Positions 42,574-51,809 of a DNA stretch of 64,000 nt are shown here, one piece after another. Below the pieces are notes generated by a model. The model made no database searches and had not been told where the DNA came from. It was given only the letters and a program-made list of their open reading frames with translations. The stretch is taken from positions 496,001-560,000 of the forward strand of contig JANRLQ010000026.1 in the NCBI GenBank assembly GCA_033762375.1, in the 5' to 3' direction. The position numbers were made by a program, and so were the translations under genes. Position 1 is the stretch's first letter; each line of letters opens with the position of its first letter. This DNA comes from RDXT01 sp033762375 (GTDB lineage: Bacteria > Bacteroidota > Bacteroidia > J057).

Positions 42574-44724
42574 ATGACACACCTGCTAAAAAAAGGACTT
42601 GCCGCTTGCCTCCTGATGTTGTGGCTGCCCCTCCAGGCTGGCGAGGGAATGTGGCTCCCGCTGCTTCTCGGACTGCTCAATGAAAGCGAAATGCAATCTA
42701 TGGGCCTGAAAATCAAGGCTGAAGACATATATTCTGTTAATGCTTCCAGCCTCAAGGACGCCGTGGTCAAGTTTGGAAATGGATGTACCGGCGAGATTGT
42801 ATCAGATGAAGGACTCCTCCTGACCAATCACCACTGTGGATTCGGACAAATCCAGCAGCATAGCTCCGTCGAGCGCGACTATCTGACCCAGGGATACTGG
42901 GCCCTGAGCCGTGACCAGGAACTGACCAATCCGGGGCTGACCGTTACATTTATTGTGTGGATCGAAGACGTCACCCAACAGGTCCTGGAAGGGGTTACCG
43001 CCGACATGACCGAGGAAGTGCGGGGTGGGATCATTCGCAAAAACAGCAACCTGGTCATGAACAAGGCTACCGAAGGTACCCACTATAAAGCTGAGGTAAA
43101 GCCATTTTACTACGGCAATGCCTATTATATGTTTGTGACGGAGATATTCAGGGATGTGCGGCTGGTCGGTGCGCCCCCGATGGCTTTGGGTAATTTTGGA
43201 GGAGATACCGATAACTGGGTCTGGCCCCGGCATACGGCAGACTTCTCGGTATTCAGGGTCTATACAGGTCCCGACGGCAAACCTGCCGACTACTCGCCAG
43301 ACAATATTCCGCTCAAGCCCCGGCACTTTTTCCCGGTTTCGCTGCGCGGCGTGAAAGAAGGTGATTTTACGATGGTGTATGGATTTCCGGCCCGGACACA
43401 GGAGTATCTTACTTCGTATGCAGTAGCGCAGGTGCTCACCCTCCAGGACCCCCTCCGGATAGACATCCGTGCACGGAGGCTGGAGATCATCCAGCGTGAG
43501 ATGAAGCAGCAAGATGCGGTCCGGATCATGTATGCCAGCAAGGAAAAAAGCATCAGCAATGCTTACAAGAAGTGGCAGGGCGAAGTACGGGGGCTGACAA
43601 GAGACCAGGCTGTGGCTAAAAAACAAGCCCTCGAAGCGGAGTTTGCCCGAAGGCTGGAGACACGGCCTGCATGGATGGATGCCTACGGCGGCCTAGATGC
43701 TTCCTTTAAGACAACGTATGCATCTCTCGCGGAGGTGCTGCCAGCTATTGAGGTCTTTAACGAGGGCGGTTACCAGATTGAGCTGGTACAGTGGGCGTCC
43801 CGCGTCGCTCGTGCTGCGAATGCCTGGGAGGGCGCAGCGACCCCTGCCGAAAAAGAAAAAATTCTCAGCAGCCTTCGCGAGCAGGCGCAAGGTTTTTACA
43901 AAGATTTTTACCTGCCCCTGGACCAACAAATGATGGCTGCGATGCTCCGGGTCTATCAGGTATACCTCCCGGCTGATCAGCAGCCAGATATTATGCAGGT
44001 CATCACGACTACCCACCAGGGTAACCTTGATGCGTATGCTGCCCAGGTCTGCCGGGGTACGAACCTGGCATCACTGGAAAAATTTGAGGCACTGCTGGCC
44101 GATTTTTCTGTCGAAAAACTCCGCCAGGACCCTGCTGTGCAGCTTATGAGCTCGCTGTTTGATCACTATTACCTGTCTGCACCGGTCTATGAAAAACTCA
44201 CGGCCCGTATCGAGCAGCTTCAGCGCGTCTGGATGCAGGGGCAACTGGAGGTCCTGGCCGAAAAACGATATTATCCCGATGCCAACTTCACCCTGCGGGT
44301 CGCCTATGGCCAAATGGAGGGTATGGCTCCCAGTGACGCAGTCTCATATCAGGCCTACACGACCCTGGATGGGGTCATGGAAAAATATAAGCCGGGTGAT
44401 GCAGAGTTTGATGTGCCAGCCCGCCTGATAGAGTTGTATCAGCGCCGGGATTATGGCCGGTATGGACAGAATGGAGAGATGCGGGTGGCTTTTATTGCCA
44501 GCAATCATACCTCTGGTGGTAACTCAGGTAGTCCCGTGATCAATGGCGAAGGTCATCTGATCGGGATCAACTTTGACCGCAACTGGGAGGGCACCATGAG
44601 CGATATCAACTACGACATACGCCAATGCCGGAATATCAGTGTGGATATCCGGTATGTCCTGTTTATCATAGACAAGGTAGCAGGGGCCGGGTATCTCCTG
44701 GAAGAAATGAAACTGGTCGAATAA
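42574..44724 (+). CDS. S46 dipeptidyl-peptidase, predicted DPP11-type
   Basis: 716 residues, exported (signal peptide about 1-23, MTHLLKKGLAACLLMLWLPLQA). The chymotrypsin-fold triad is visible: NHHCG with the catalytic His at about residue 86, and GGNSGSPV with Ser651. Eighteen residues after Ser651 is Arg669 in FDRNWEG; in Porphyromonas DPP11 an Arg at the same distance from the serine gives Asp/Glu P1 preference, whereas DPP7 has Gly. So acidic-residue specificity is predicted. The ATG at 42574 gives the signal peptide; an earlier in-frame start overlaps queA. Confidence 0.93.
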   Translation: MTHLLKKGLAACLLMLWLPLQAGEGMWLPLLLGLLNESEMQSMGLKIKAEDIYSVNASSLKDAVVKFGNGCTGEIVSDEGLLLTNHHCGFGQIQQHSSVERDYLTQGYWALSRDQELTNPGLTVTFIVWIEDVTQQVLEGVTADMTEEVRGGIIRKNSNLVMNKATEGTHYKAEVKPFYYGNAYYMFVTEIFRDVRLVGAPPMALGNFGGDTDNWVWPRHTADFSVFRVYTGPDGKPADYSPDNIPLKPRHFFPVSLRGVKEGDFTMVYGFPARTQEYLTSYAVAQVLTLQDPLRIDIRARRLEIIQREMKQQDAVRIMYASKEKSISNAYKKWQGEVRGLTRDQAVAKKQALEAEFARRLETRPAWMDAYGGLDASFKTTYASLAEVLPAIEVFNEGGYQIELVQWASRVARAANAWEGAATPAEKEKILSSLREQAQGFYKDFYLPLDQQMMAAMLRVYQVYLPADQQPDIMQVITTTHQGNLDAYAAQVCRGTNLASLEKFEALLADFSVEKLRQDPAVQLMSSLFDHYYLSAPVYEKLTARIEQLQRVWMQGQLEVLAEKRYYPDANFTLRVAYGQMEGMAPSDAVSYQAYTTLDGVMEKYKPGDAEFDVPARLIELYQRRDYGRYGQNGEMRVAFIASNHTSGGNSGSPVINGEGHLIGINFDRNWEGTMSDINYDIRQCRNISVDIRYVLFIIDKVAGAGYLLEEMKLVE

Positions 44725-44743
44725 GACCCGACACGGGGTTTAT

Positions 44744-45439
44744 TCAGTCTAATATCGCCCGGACGGCAGGTACTATCAGGTCCACCCAACGGGCGTACAT
44801 CTTGCCGGAAGGGTGCAGGCGATCTGGGGCGATCAGCTCCGGATCCTGCGCCGCTTCCCGTGAGATGGGTGTGATGTCAAAAAAAAGGATACCTTCCAGC
44901 TCACAGGTCGCACGTGCGTAGGCATTATAGGCGTCTATCTCAGCGGCAATCCGGGCCTCATCCAGGGTCATACCCTGAGGCGTCACCCCATAGTCAGGGA
45001 TGGAGAGTACGATGACGCGGCTTTTTTCGCCCCCGGCAAATCCGATAGCCTGAAGCAGGAGCGCACGAAACCCGGATTCATACTCCTGCACCGGATACCC
45101 CCTGAACTGGTTGTTGACCCCGATCAGCAGGGAGACAAGGCTAAAGGTGTCACTAATGCCTGCCTGGCTGATACCCCGTGTGAGCTCCTGGGTGGTCCAG
45201 CCTGTACGTGCTACATAGGTCGGCGCAACCATCTGAATGCCGGATGCCCGGAGCCTGCTGGTAAGTTGAGCAGGCCACCGGAGGCTGTCTGCGACGCCCT
45301 CCCCGATGGTATAGGAGTCACCCAGCGCCAGGAAGGTCGTCGGGGGGCGATCCGGAACGGGCGTGACCGGTGCAGGGCTGTCACTACAGCCTGCCAGCCA
45401 ACTCCAGAGGATAACGATCAGCATATTTTGGTGTCTCAT
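44744..45439 (-). CDS. SGNH/GDSL-family hydrolase lipoprotein
   Basis: 231 residues. Lipobox LAGC after a short hydrophobic stretch gives a lipoprotein. SGNH blocks: FLALGDSYTIGEGV (block I Ser), block III SLLIGVNNQFRG (Gly, Asn) and the terminal Asp/His in APDRLHPSGKMYARW. Likely an esterase or deacetylase on lipids or carbohydrate. The ATG at 45439 is preferred; ATG at 45451 also keeps the signal. Its stop is 19 bases from the convergent S46 gene's stop. Confidence 0.9.
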   Translation of the reverse strand: MRHQNMLIVILWSWLAGCSDSPAPVTPVPDRPPTTFLALGDSYTIGEGVADSLRWPAQLTSRLRASGIQMVAPTYVARTGWTTQELTRGISQAGISDTFSLVSLLIGVNNQFRGYPVQEYESGFRALLLQAIGFAGGEKSRVIVLSIPDYGVTPQGMTLDEARIAAEIDAYNAYARATCELEGILFFDITPISREAAQDPELIAPDRLHPSGKMYARWVDLIVPAVRAILD

Positions 45440-45593
45440 TCGTCCTGACATATAAGATAAGAAAGCCGGGCAGGCCGGACCTTTTACAAAAAAATTACGT
45501 AATCTGACCCAGTTACGGATGCTGGCTGTCACGCCTCCCTGTACTTGTGTGTCTGTCTTATAACCATTCCTTTACTCAGACTGTTTGCCGGAT

Positions 45594-46418
45594 ATGGAGC
45601 CTAGCCTTTACCAATCCTACCGCACCCTGCTGATGCCCATTGCGCGGAATATACTCGGCAGCGGGGCGGATGCTGAAGACATGGTGCAGGAAACCCTGCT
45701 GAAGTGGGTCTCGCGCCCGGAGGCGGAGATCGGGAATATACGCGGGTATCTGGTCAAAACCCTGATCAACAAATGCCTGAACCTGATCCGCGATCAGAAA
45801 AATGCGCGGAAAAAACAACATTTCCTCCTCACCGAGGAGGTGGAGGAGCAGATGTCTCAGCGGGTAGAGCAGGGACCGGTACTGTCGCTGGGGGTGCTGG
45901 CCATGCTGGAAAAACTTTCACCCTCAGAGCGGGCCGTATTTTTACTCAAGGAGGTTTTTGGATATTCACACCGGGAGATCGCTGACCTGCTGGGTATATC
46001 GGAGGACAACTGCCGGCAGATACTCGCCCGCGCCCGGCGGCATATACAGGGCAGTACTGCCCGGTTTACGGTAGATCCAGCCCGTCACCTGCGGTTGTAC
46101 CAGACTTTTGTGGAGGTATGTGAGGGCAATGACCTGGGCAAGCTGCTGGAGATCCTCCGGGAAGACATTGAGCTGGAAGTCATGCGCCCTGCTGCCCGGC
46201 TTAGTGGAGCACTGGTGGTCGCTGAGCACCTCCTGCAGGTACACCGGCAGGGACTCCGGTATGAATGGGGATGGCTCCGGGGGATGCCTGCCCTGGTCGC
46301 CTGGCTTTATTCTCAGCCGGTCCGGGTGTATCGGCTGACGTCTGACGGATCCGAAATTTACAAAATCGAAGTAGAGGATCTGGTGCCGGACTCTGTGCTA
46401 CTCCCCCGGCTGACCTGA
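45594..46418 (+). CDS. SigJ/ECF41-like sigma factor with C-terminal SnoaL-like domain
   Basis: 274 residues. Region 2 (AEDMVQETLLKWVSRPEAEI, YLVKTLINKCLNLIRD) and region 4 (LSPSERAVFLLKEVFGYSHREIADLLGISEDNCRQILARAR) are followed by a ~110-residue NTF2/SnoaL-like domain (YQTFVEVCEGNDLGKLLEILREDIEL). In ECF41-type factors this C-terminal domain regulates activity in place of a membrane anti-sigma. The usual DGGGK linker motif is not present. No partner carboxymuconolactone-decarboxylase-like gene is adjacent. The ATG at 45594 is used. Its 3' end overlaps the convergent DUF3810 gene by 21 bases. Confidence 0.9.
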   Translation: MEPSLYQSYRTLLMPIARNILGSGADAEDMVQETLLKWVSRPEAEIGNIRGYLVKTLINKCLNLIRDQKNARKKQHFLLTEEVEEQMSQRVEQGPVLSLGVLAMLEKLSPSERAVFLLKEVFGYSHREIADLLGISEDNCRQILARARRHIQGSTARFTVDPARHLRLYQTFVEVCEGNDLGKLLEILREDIELEVMRPAARLSGALVVAEHLLQVHRQGLRYEWGWLRGMPALVAWLYSQPVRVYRLTSDGSEIYKIEVEDLVPDSVLLPRLT

Positions 46419-47522
46419 GGCCTGCGCACGCCATGCCTCCGCCAGGAGGATGACCTTGTTGTAGTTGGCTATACCCTCGCGGATGCCTTGCTGGCGCAGA
46501 TACTGGTTATAGATAGCCTCGGAGGTTTTAGGAAAAAAACCAGGATATTGGCGATATACCTCATTGATCGCCTGCATATCGGCAATGAACCCCTGTGGCA
46601 GTGTATCCCTGATGGCCTGATAGGCGTCGGGTTGCTGGGCCCGGTAGCTGGCGGCCATTATACGCCAGTACATGAGGTATCCGCTGTACCGGATCATGGG
46701 GTCCTCTGCCTGGATGCAGGCCAGATACGCCCAAAAATTACACGTGCCTTCATCGCCAAATCCGTACCCGTGTGCCATTTCATGTGCCAGGGTATATGGG
46801 GTGGTCAAGGGGTGCAGGGCTGCGTCCAGGTGACCCTCTCCTACATAGGGAATATAAATACCGGTAGCTCCGAGCCCCATGAGCAGGCCGCGTGGCCATA
46901 CGGGCAGCCCCCGTACCCGCCCGGCGACCGGATAGCCCGTAGTACGTAGGGCAGATGTGAGGGTGTGGCGCACCTGATGCTCGAGTTCATGCCAGGGATA
47001 ATGCAGGTCCCAGGTCGGTCGGGTGGCCACCGCAGCATCACGGGCAGCCAGGGCCTCCCGGGTAGCCCGGCTAAAGGCAGCTTCAAACGCAGCCTGACTC
47101 AGGGTATCTGCCTGCAAACCCAACTGGTCAGCTATCGGGCGGCGATGATAGTTAAACCCCCAGAGCCACATAAATAAGGTGTAAGCTGCTGCCCCGGCCG
47201 ATACCATGCCGATGAGTACATATCCTGCCCGGTGCCCCGGTGTGAGGGGTTGTATATGGCGTATCATACGCCGGAGTCCCCGGATAATCGCCCATACCAG
47301 TACGGGTACTGCAATATACAGCCACGGAAACGGCAACCATCCCAGCGTATAGTCAAATGCCAGCCGGAACAGCAGAAATACGCCCCGGGAAAATACCACC
47401 TCTGTAAAATAAGGATTGGCCGCCAGAATCTGCCGCAGCCCCCAGGTCACCAGCCCGGCAGCGATCCAGACCAGGCGTCGGTCCGGCAGTGAAAAAAACG
47501 CGGTTTGTGATGTCTGTTTCAA
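46398..47522 (-). CDS. DUF3810 membrane protein, zincin-like
   Basis: 374 residues. Three membrane spans at the N-terminus (about 20-35, 60-85, 100-120), then a soluble domain with HEMAHGYGFGDEGTCNFWAYLAC, an HExxH-type zinc site with a downstream Glu. DUF3810 is a conserved Bacteroidota family of unknown substrate; the motif suggests a membrane-tethered peptidase. Overlaps the convergent sigma gene by 21 bases. Confidence 0.88.
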   Translation of the reverse strand: MKQTSQTAFFSLPDRRLVWIAAGLVTWGLRQILAANPYFTEVVFSRGVFLLFRLAFDYTLGWLPFPWLYIAVPVLVWAIIRGLRRMIRHIQPLTPGHRAGYVLIGMVSAGAAAYTLFMWLWGFNYHRRPIADQLGLQADTLSQAAFEAAFSRATREALAARDAAVATRPTWDLHYPWHELEHQVRHTLTSALRTTGYPVAGRVRGLPVWPRGLLMGLGATGIYIPYVGEGHLDAALHPLTTPYTLAHEMAHGYGFGDEGTCNFWAYLACIQAEDPMIRYSGYLMYWRIMAASYRAQQPDAYQAIRDTLPQGFIADMQAINEVYRQYPGFFPKTSEAIYNQYLRQQGIREGIANYNKVILLAEAWRAQASGQPGE

Positions 47523-47650
47523 CCCTTATGATTATTGTGCGTCCTTTATCCTGCGAAGATATAACCACATACGCTGAATACGGTTCGGCTGGGTTGATCT
47601 TGTGCTGAATCTGCTATATATTCACCCGCAAACCCCTGAATAAATACCCT

Positions 47651-48748
47651 ATGGCTATCCGGGTCGGAAGATGGGACTGTCACACCTGCGGCACCACGGG
47701 CATACTTGGCCCCGAAACCCGCTGTACCAACTGCGGCGCCCCCCGGCCCCGGGATGTGAAATTTTATCTGCCGGAAGATGCAGAAATAGTTCAGGATGCG
47801 CAACAAGAGGCAGAGGCCTTGCGCGGAGCTGACTGGATATGCGGACATTGTCACGGCCAAAACAAAGCTGCTGACTCAACCTGTAATGCCTGCGGCAATC
47901 CCCGGGATGAGTCCAGTGAAGACGTCGCCCTCGAAGAGCGTACATACACCACACGGGAGATTCCCCGTACCAGTTTTGAACGATCCCGCACCCTGCATCC
48001 GCTGGAGCAGCAGGCACAAGCCCCGCCCCGCAGGAACCCGATCCTCCGCAATCTGCTGGTAGCTGCGCTGGTGGTCGTGGGGGCAGTCGTGCTGCTCCGG
48101 AGTTTTCCACGCACCGTACAGGTAGAGGTTACAGGATTCAGGTGGGAACGGTCGGTTCAGATGATGCACTACGAGGCTGTAGCCCGTGAGGCCTGGGATC
48201 TGCCAGCCGGAGCATTTGAAGTGCAGTCGGAACGGGCGATCCGGGACTACCGGCAGGTGCTGCGGGGCTATGAGACCCGCACCCGCACCGTACAGGTACA
48301 GACCGGGAGTGAGCGGTACGTATGCGGACAACGCGACCGGGGAAATGGATACTTTGAAGATGTCTATTGCAACCGCCCAATCTACGAAAACCGTCAGGAA
48401 ACATATCAGGAGCCTGTGTATGACCAGGTCCCGGTCTATGGCACCCGCTACCGGTTTAAGGTCATGGACTGGATCGCCAAGCCAGAATACCTGCTGACGG
48501 CTGCCGGACAAGATCATACGGCAGTCTGGCCTGCCTCCCCCCCACAGCGGGATCCCAAAAACTGGCGCGAAGGCGAAAAAAAAGAAGCCTACTTTATTAC
48601 AGTCCGTCAACCTAATGGGAAACTCCACGAAGAAAAAGTCGGTCCCCGCTATTGGGAACACCTGGCAGCCGGCAGTAAAATTCCCGCAAAGGTTTCCTTT
48701 CTTTTTGATATGTGGTATGGCCTGAGCGACCCTGAGATTCGGCAGTAA
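47651..48748 (+). CDS. Membrane protein with two N-terminal zinc fingers, one of RanBP2 type
   Basis: 365 residues. Finger 1: W8, C10, C13, C25, C28. Finger 2 fits the RanBP2 consensus exactly: W62, C64, C67, N71, C78, C81. A basic, Pro-rich linker leads to one membrane span at about 132-150 (LLVAALVVVGAVVLL), then an extracytoplasmic domain with repeated R.V..V and Y...QETYQEPVYDQVPVYGTR-like text and two further Cys. Predicted topology: fingers inside, large domain outside. RanBP2 fingers in eukaryotes bind RNA or ubiquitin; here the ligand is unknown. Confidence 0.85.
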   Translation: MAIRVGRWDCHTCGTTGILGPETRCTNCGAPRPRDVKFYLPEDAEIVQDAQQEAEALRGADWICGHCHGQNKAADSTCNACGNPRDESSEDVALEERTYTTREIPRTSFERSRTLHPLEQQAQAPPRRNPILRNLLVAALVVVGAVVLLRSFPRTVQVEVTGFRWERSVQMMHYEAVAREAWDLPAGAFEVQSERAIRDYRQVLRGYETRTRTVQVQTGSERYVCGQRDRGNGYFEDVYCNRPIYENRQETYQEPVYDQVPVYGTRYRFKVMDWIAKPEYLLTAAGQDHTAVWPASPPQRDPKNWREGEKKEAYFITVRQPNGKLHEEKVGPRYWEHLAAGSKIPAKVSFLFDMWYGLSDPEIRQ

Positions 48749-48749
48749 C

Positions 48750-49901
48750 TCAGCCGCCTATGATGCTGATCGGGCTGGGCGTAAAACACAGCACAAAAAT
48801 AAGCACTGCCAACCATCCTAAAACCGCCCTGAGTCCTCTTACCGGACGATCATCACGTGTGCGGGGATGTGGGAGACGGATGATACGCACAGCCATAAAA
48901 CAATATACCAGCCAGATGGGGTGTGCCTCGATGGCAGGGAAAAGGACCCTGCATCCCACTTGCACACCTAATAGTACCCCTGCCAATACCAGCCCAGGCA
49001 AAAGCTGGCGGCCTGCCACCACGATGGAAGCATATATGAGCAGCGCCAGATAGGCGGCCTGTATTCCTACATCCCAGTCCAGCGTAGCGGGAAGGTATAC
49101 CAAGCCCGTCCCACCCAGGAGTAAGAGCATCACGACGGCACCTCTGGATACTTGCAGGGCAGTATCCGGCCCCAGCAATCCATATATAACATGTCCTCCA
49201 TCTAGCTGCCCGATAGGGAGAAGGTTGAGCGCAGTAAAAAACAACGTCAAAAAACCAACAAACAAAAACGGGTAGTGCATCACTTCAAAACGGGGAGGGA
49301 TCCGGGAGGGATCCGAGACCAGCAGGGTTTGAAGGCCCTGGTAGAGCAGGCTCTCTCCTATAAGCAGGCCCGGTGACTGCATTGCTGTCAGGTGAGCTGA
49401 GAGGGTCGCCTCATCAGGGACACCACCATACATAACCTGATACTCCGGGTGAATCTTCAGAATATATGTGTCAGGGTCGGGCAGGTGTGTGAATCCATAC
49501 AGGAGCAACCCCAGTGATACCACAAACCCCGCCAATGGACCCGCAATCCCTATATCAAAAAACTTGCGGCTGTTATCGGGCATCTCCTGAAGGGCTATCA
49601 CAGCACCAAATGAGCCGATATTCAGCATGCCTGGTATCGGAATATACAGCGGTATATAAAAAGGAAGGGTCGTCCTGACCTTGTGAAAACGGGCAGCCAG
49701 GTAGTGCCCAAACTCATGGCTGGTCAGAAACAGCAGAAACGAGAGCGAATAAGCCCATCCCTGCGCCAGCCCATCCCAACTGAGGCCTGTCATCCAGGAC
49801 TGCCCGCTGACCAACTCGGCACCAGCAAGCAGGGTTGTAAACAGGGTAAGCCCCAAAAGCAGGATATGAATAATAGGTATCCGAATAACTTTCCACTGCA
49901 T
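48750..49901 (-). CDS. Site-2-type M50 membrane zinc protease
   Basis: 383 residues, multi-spanning. Zinc site HEFGHYLAARFH in an early span and the second site LNLLPIGQLDGGHVIYGLLG, with LPFYIPLYIPIPGMLNIGSFGAVI between, as in plant EGY-like and bacterial M50 proteases. Family members cut substrates within the membrane, often anti-sigma factors. No PDZ domain is obvious. The ATG at 49901 is preferred; the upstream in-frame extension to 50012 is unlike the family. It ends one base from the convergent zinc-finger gene. Confidence 0.92.
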   Translation of the reverse strand: MQWKVIRIPIIHILLLGLTLFTTLLAGAELVSGQSWMTGLSWDGLAQGWAYSLSFLLFLTSHEFGHYLAARFHKVRTTLPFYIPLYIPIPGMLNIGSFGAVIALQEMPDNSRKFFDIGIAGPLAGFVVSLGLLLYGFTHLPDPDTYILKIHPEYQVMYGGVPDEATLSAHLTAMQSPGLLIGESLLYQGLQTLLVSDPSRIPPRFEVMHYPFLFVGFLTLFFTALNLLPIGQLDGGHVIYGLLGPDTALQVSRGAVVMLLLLGGTGLVYLPATLDWDVGIQAAYLALLIYASIVVAGRQLLPGLVLAGVLLGVQVGCRVLFPAIEAHPIWLVYCFMAVRIIRLPHPRTRDDRPVRGLRAVLGWLAVLIFVLCFTPSPISIIGG

Positions 49902-50047
49902 GATTGGCACAAGATAATATAGTATGTTTAATATTATACCGGAGCGTACGCCTTCGGTCAGATTCTTTTTAGCGGCCTTAGACCCACAGCATACCGGAGG
50001 CATCTCCTTCACGTCAGCAGGTTCTGTTTTTTAAAAAGTATTTTCAC

Positions 50048-51196
50048 ATGCCTATCATACCTTATGGTCGTCAGCACATTACGGAGGAGGATATTGCAGC
50101 AGTCACTGCTGCACTTCGGGATGAAATGATCTCCAATGGCCCCCGCGTACAAGCCTTAGAGCAGGCATTTGCTGCCTATACCGGGGCTACGTATGCAGTG
50201 GCTGTATCAAGCGGAACCGCAGCATTACATTTGTGTGCATCCGCGCTGGGGGTAAAACCCGGTACGCGGGTATTAACCACCCCCAATACATTTGTCGCTA
50301 CCCCTAACTGTGTGTTGTATTGCGGAGGTACCGTAGATCTGGTGGATATAGACCCTGACCGGCTGGTTATAGACCTTGACCTGATAGAGCAAAAGCTGGT
50401 TTCCAGTCCGCCAGGTACGTATGCGGGTATCATTCCTGTAGATTTTGCAGGCCTGCCCGTGGATATGGAGCGCCTGAGACTATTGGCAGACCGTCACGGG
50501 TGCTGGATCATTGAGGATGCCTGCCATGCGCCCGGAGGGTACTTCTGTGATACACAGGGTCGTACCGTGAGGTGTGGGAGTGGACAGTACGCAGACCTGG
50601 CTATTTTTTCCTTTCATCCGGTCAAACATATTACCAGTGGAGAGGGGGGGATCATCACGACCCACAGCAAACACCACTATGAGCACCTGCTCCGCTTACG
50701 GAACCACGGCATGATCCGGAAGCCGGATCAGATGGTAGAATATCACGGAGGCTGGCATTACGAGGTTCAGGAGTTGGGATTTAACTACCGACTGACGGAT
50801 ATACAAGCAGCACTGGCAGCCTCCCAGCTCCAGCGGGCAGAGGCTAACCTGGCCCGGCGGCGTGCCCTGGCGGCCCGATACCATGCGGCGCTGGCAGACC
50901 TGCCGCTCATCCTGCCACCGGATCATCCGGGGCATGCCTGGCACCTCTATGTCATCCAGACCCGATCCCGGAGGCGGCTGTATCACTACCTTCACCAGCA
51001 CGACATACGGGTGCAGGTACATTACGTACCCGTTCATTACCACCCCTTGTACCGCCGGATGGGCTGGACCTGTGGTGATTTCCCGCACACCGAGCATTAT
51101 TATGAGTCCTGCCTGAGCCTGCCGATGTATCATGCCCTCAGTGATGAGGATCAGGACCATGTGATCGCTGTTATACGTCGTTTTTTTCAGGCATAA
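50048..51196 (+). CDS. pseC: DegT/DnrJ/EryC1 aminotransferase, PseC-like
   Basis: 382 residues, PLP fold type I. Start IPYGRQHITEEDIAAV is characteristic of PseC (UDP-4-amino-4,6-dideoxy-N-acetyl-beta-L-altrosamine transaminase). PLP site: VSSGTAALHL, IIEDACHAPGG and SFHPVKHITSGEGG with the Schiff-base Lys. PseC acts early in pseudaminic acid synthesis, but PseB, PseH, PseG and PseI are not in the window, so another 4-keto sugar is possible. Stands alone. Confidence 0.88.
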   Translation: MPIIPYGRQHITEEDIAAVTAALRDEMISNGPRVQALEQAFAAYTGATYAVAVSSGTAALHLCASALGVKPGTRVLTTPNTFVATPNCVLYCGGTVDLVDIDPDRLVIDLDLIEQKLVSSPPGTYAGIIPVDFAGLPVDMERLRLLADRHGCWIIEDACHAPGGYFCDTQGRTVRCGSGQYADLAIFSFHPVKHITSGEGGIITTHSKHHYEHLLRLRNHGMIRKPDQMVEYHGGWHYEVQELGFNYRLTDIQAALAASQLQRAEANLARRRALAARYHAALADLPLILPPDHPGHAWHLYVIQTRSRRRLYHYLHQHDIRVQVHYVPVHYHPLYRRMGWTCGDFPHTEHYYESCLSLPMYHALSDEDQDHVIAVIRRFFQA

Positions 51197-51306
51197 GGCA
51201 GTGTGGGGCTGGCAGGGTGAGAGATTTCTTGCTTGTGTAATGAATCGGGCAGGTTGGGTATGCATTTTTGAGCATATATCCAGACCTTTGGCCTAAATCT
51301 AGTGAT

Positions 51307-51522
51307 ATGCCAAAAGCGTCCGGGTCCCGCCTCAAAGCATCCGCAACAACATCCGTCCGGCTCAGCCGCAGGCTGATCATGACTGCGGTTGCAGTGGCTG
51401 CAGCGGCATTGGCGCTGATCGCCATTAGTCAGTATGGCCGCTCGGCGGATGGCAATGATCCGCCGCCCCATCTGCCCCAGGTGAGCAAACCCGCCGGAGG
51501 CGGGGGAGCCTCCCAGCCATAA
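51307..51522 (+). CDS. Small single-span membrane protein
   Basis: 71 residues: basic N-terminus (MPKASGSRLKASATTSVRLSRR), one Ala/Val-rich span (LIMTAVAVAAAALALIAI), then a Pro/Gly-rich tail (GGGGASQP). Not recognised. 110 bases after pseC on the same strand. Competing minus-strand readings look non-coding, but support is modest. Confidence 0.45.
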   Translation: MPKASGSRLKASATTSVRLSRRLIMTAVAVAAAALALIAISQYGRSADGNDPPPHLPQVSKPAGGGGASQP

Positions 51523-51624
51523 CCATACCGTCACGATTACCCCCGTACTCCCGGCATCCTGATACGTGCCGGGATTGTTGTTGTCTGATGGCAGGATGAT
51601 CTGTCGGGTATGGACATTAAAAAA

Positions 51625-51648
51625 ACCTCCGCGTGGGAACGCGGAGGT
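51625..51648 (-). terminator. Intrinsic terminator of the DUF3857 gene
   Basis: ACCTCCGCGT and ACGCGGAGGT pair perfectly around four bases; on the minus strand the hairpin is followed by TTTTTT. It lies 162 bases beyond the minus-strand stop at 51810. Confidence 0.85.
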
Positions 51649-51809
51649 CGTAATCAACCCAAAAACACAACCCATGTAGTCTTGACGTCAGGCCTGTCAT
51701 GCAGACCTTCGGTGAGGCGTTTGATATATTTTCTGTAACAAAAATATCCTCTGCCCAAATAAAATCCACATCAATACAATTGCAAATATGACATCTTGCG
51801 AAAAGCCCC

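Noticed and set aside
51187..51675. 162-codon minus-strand frame opposite the small membrane protein
   Set aside because: Cys- and Arg-rich low-quality sequence that overlaps the pseC end and passes through a terminator; the plus-strand frame is more protein-like.
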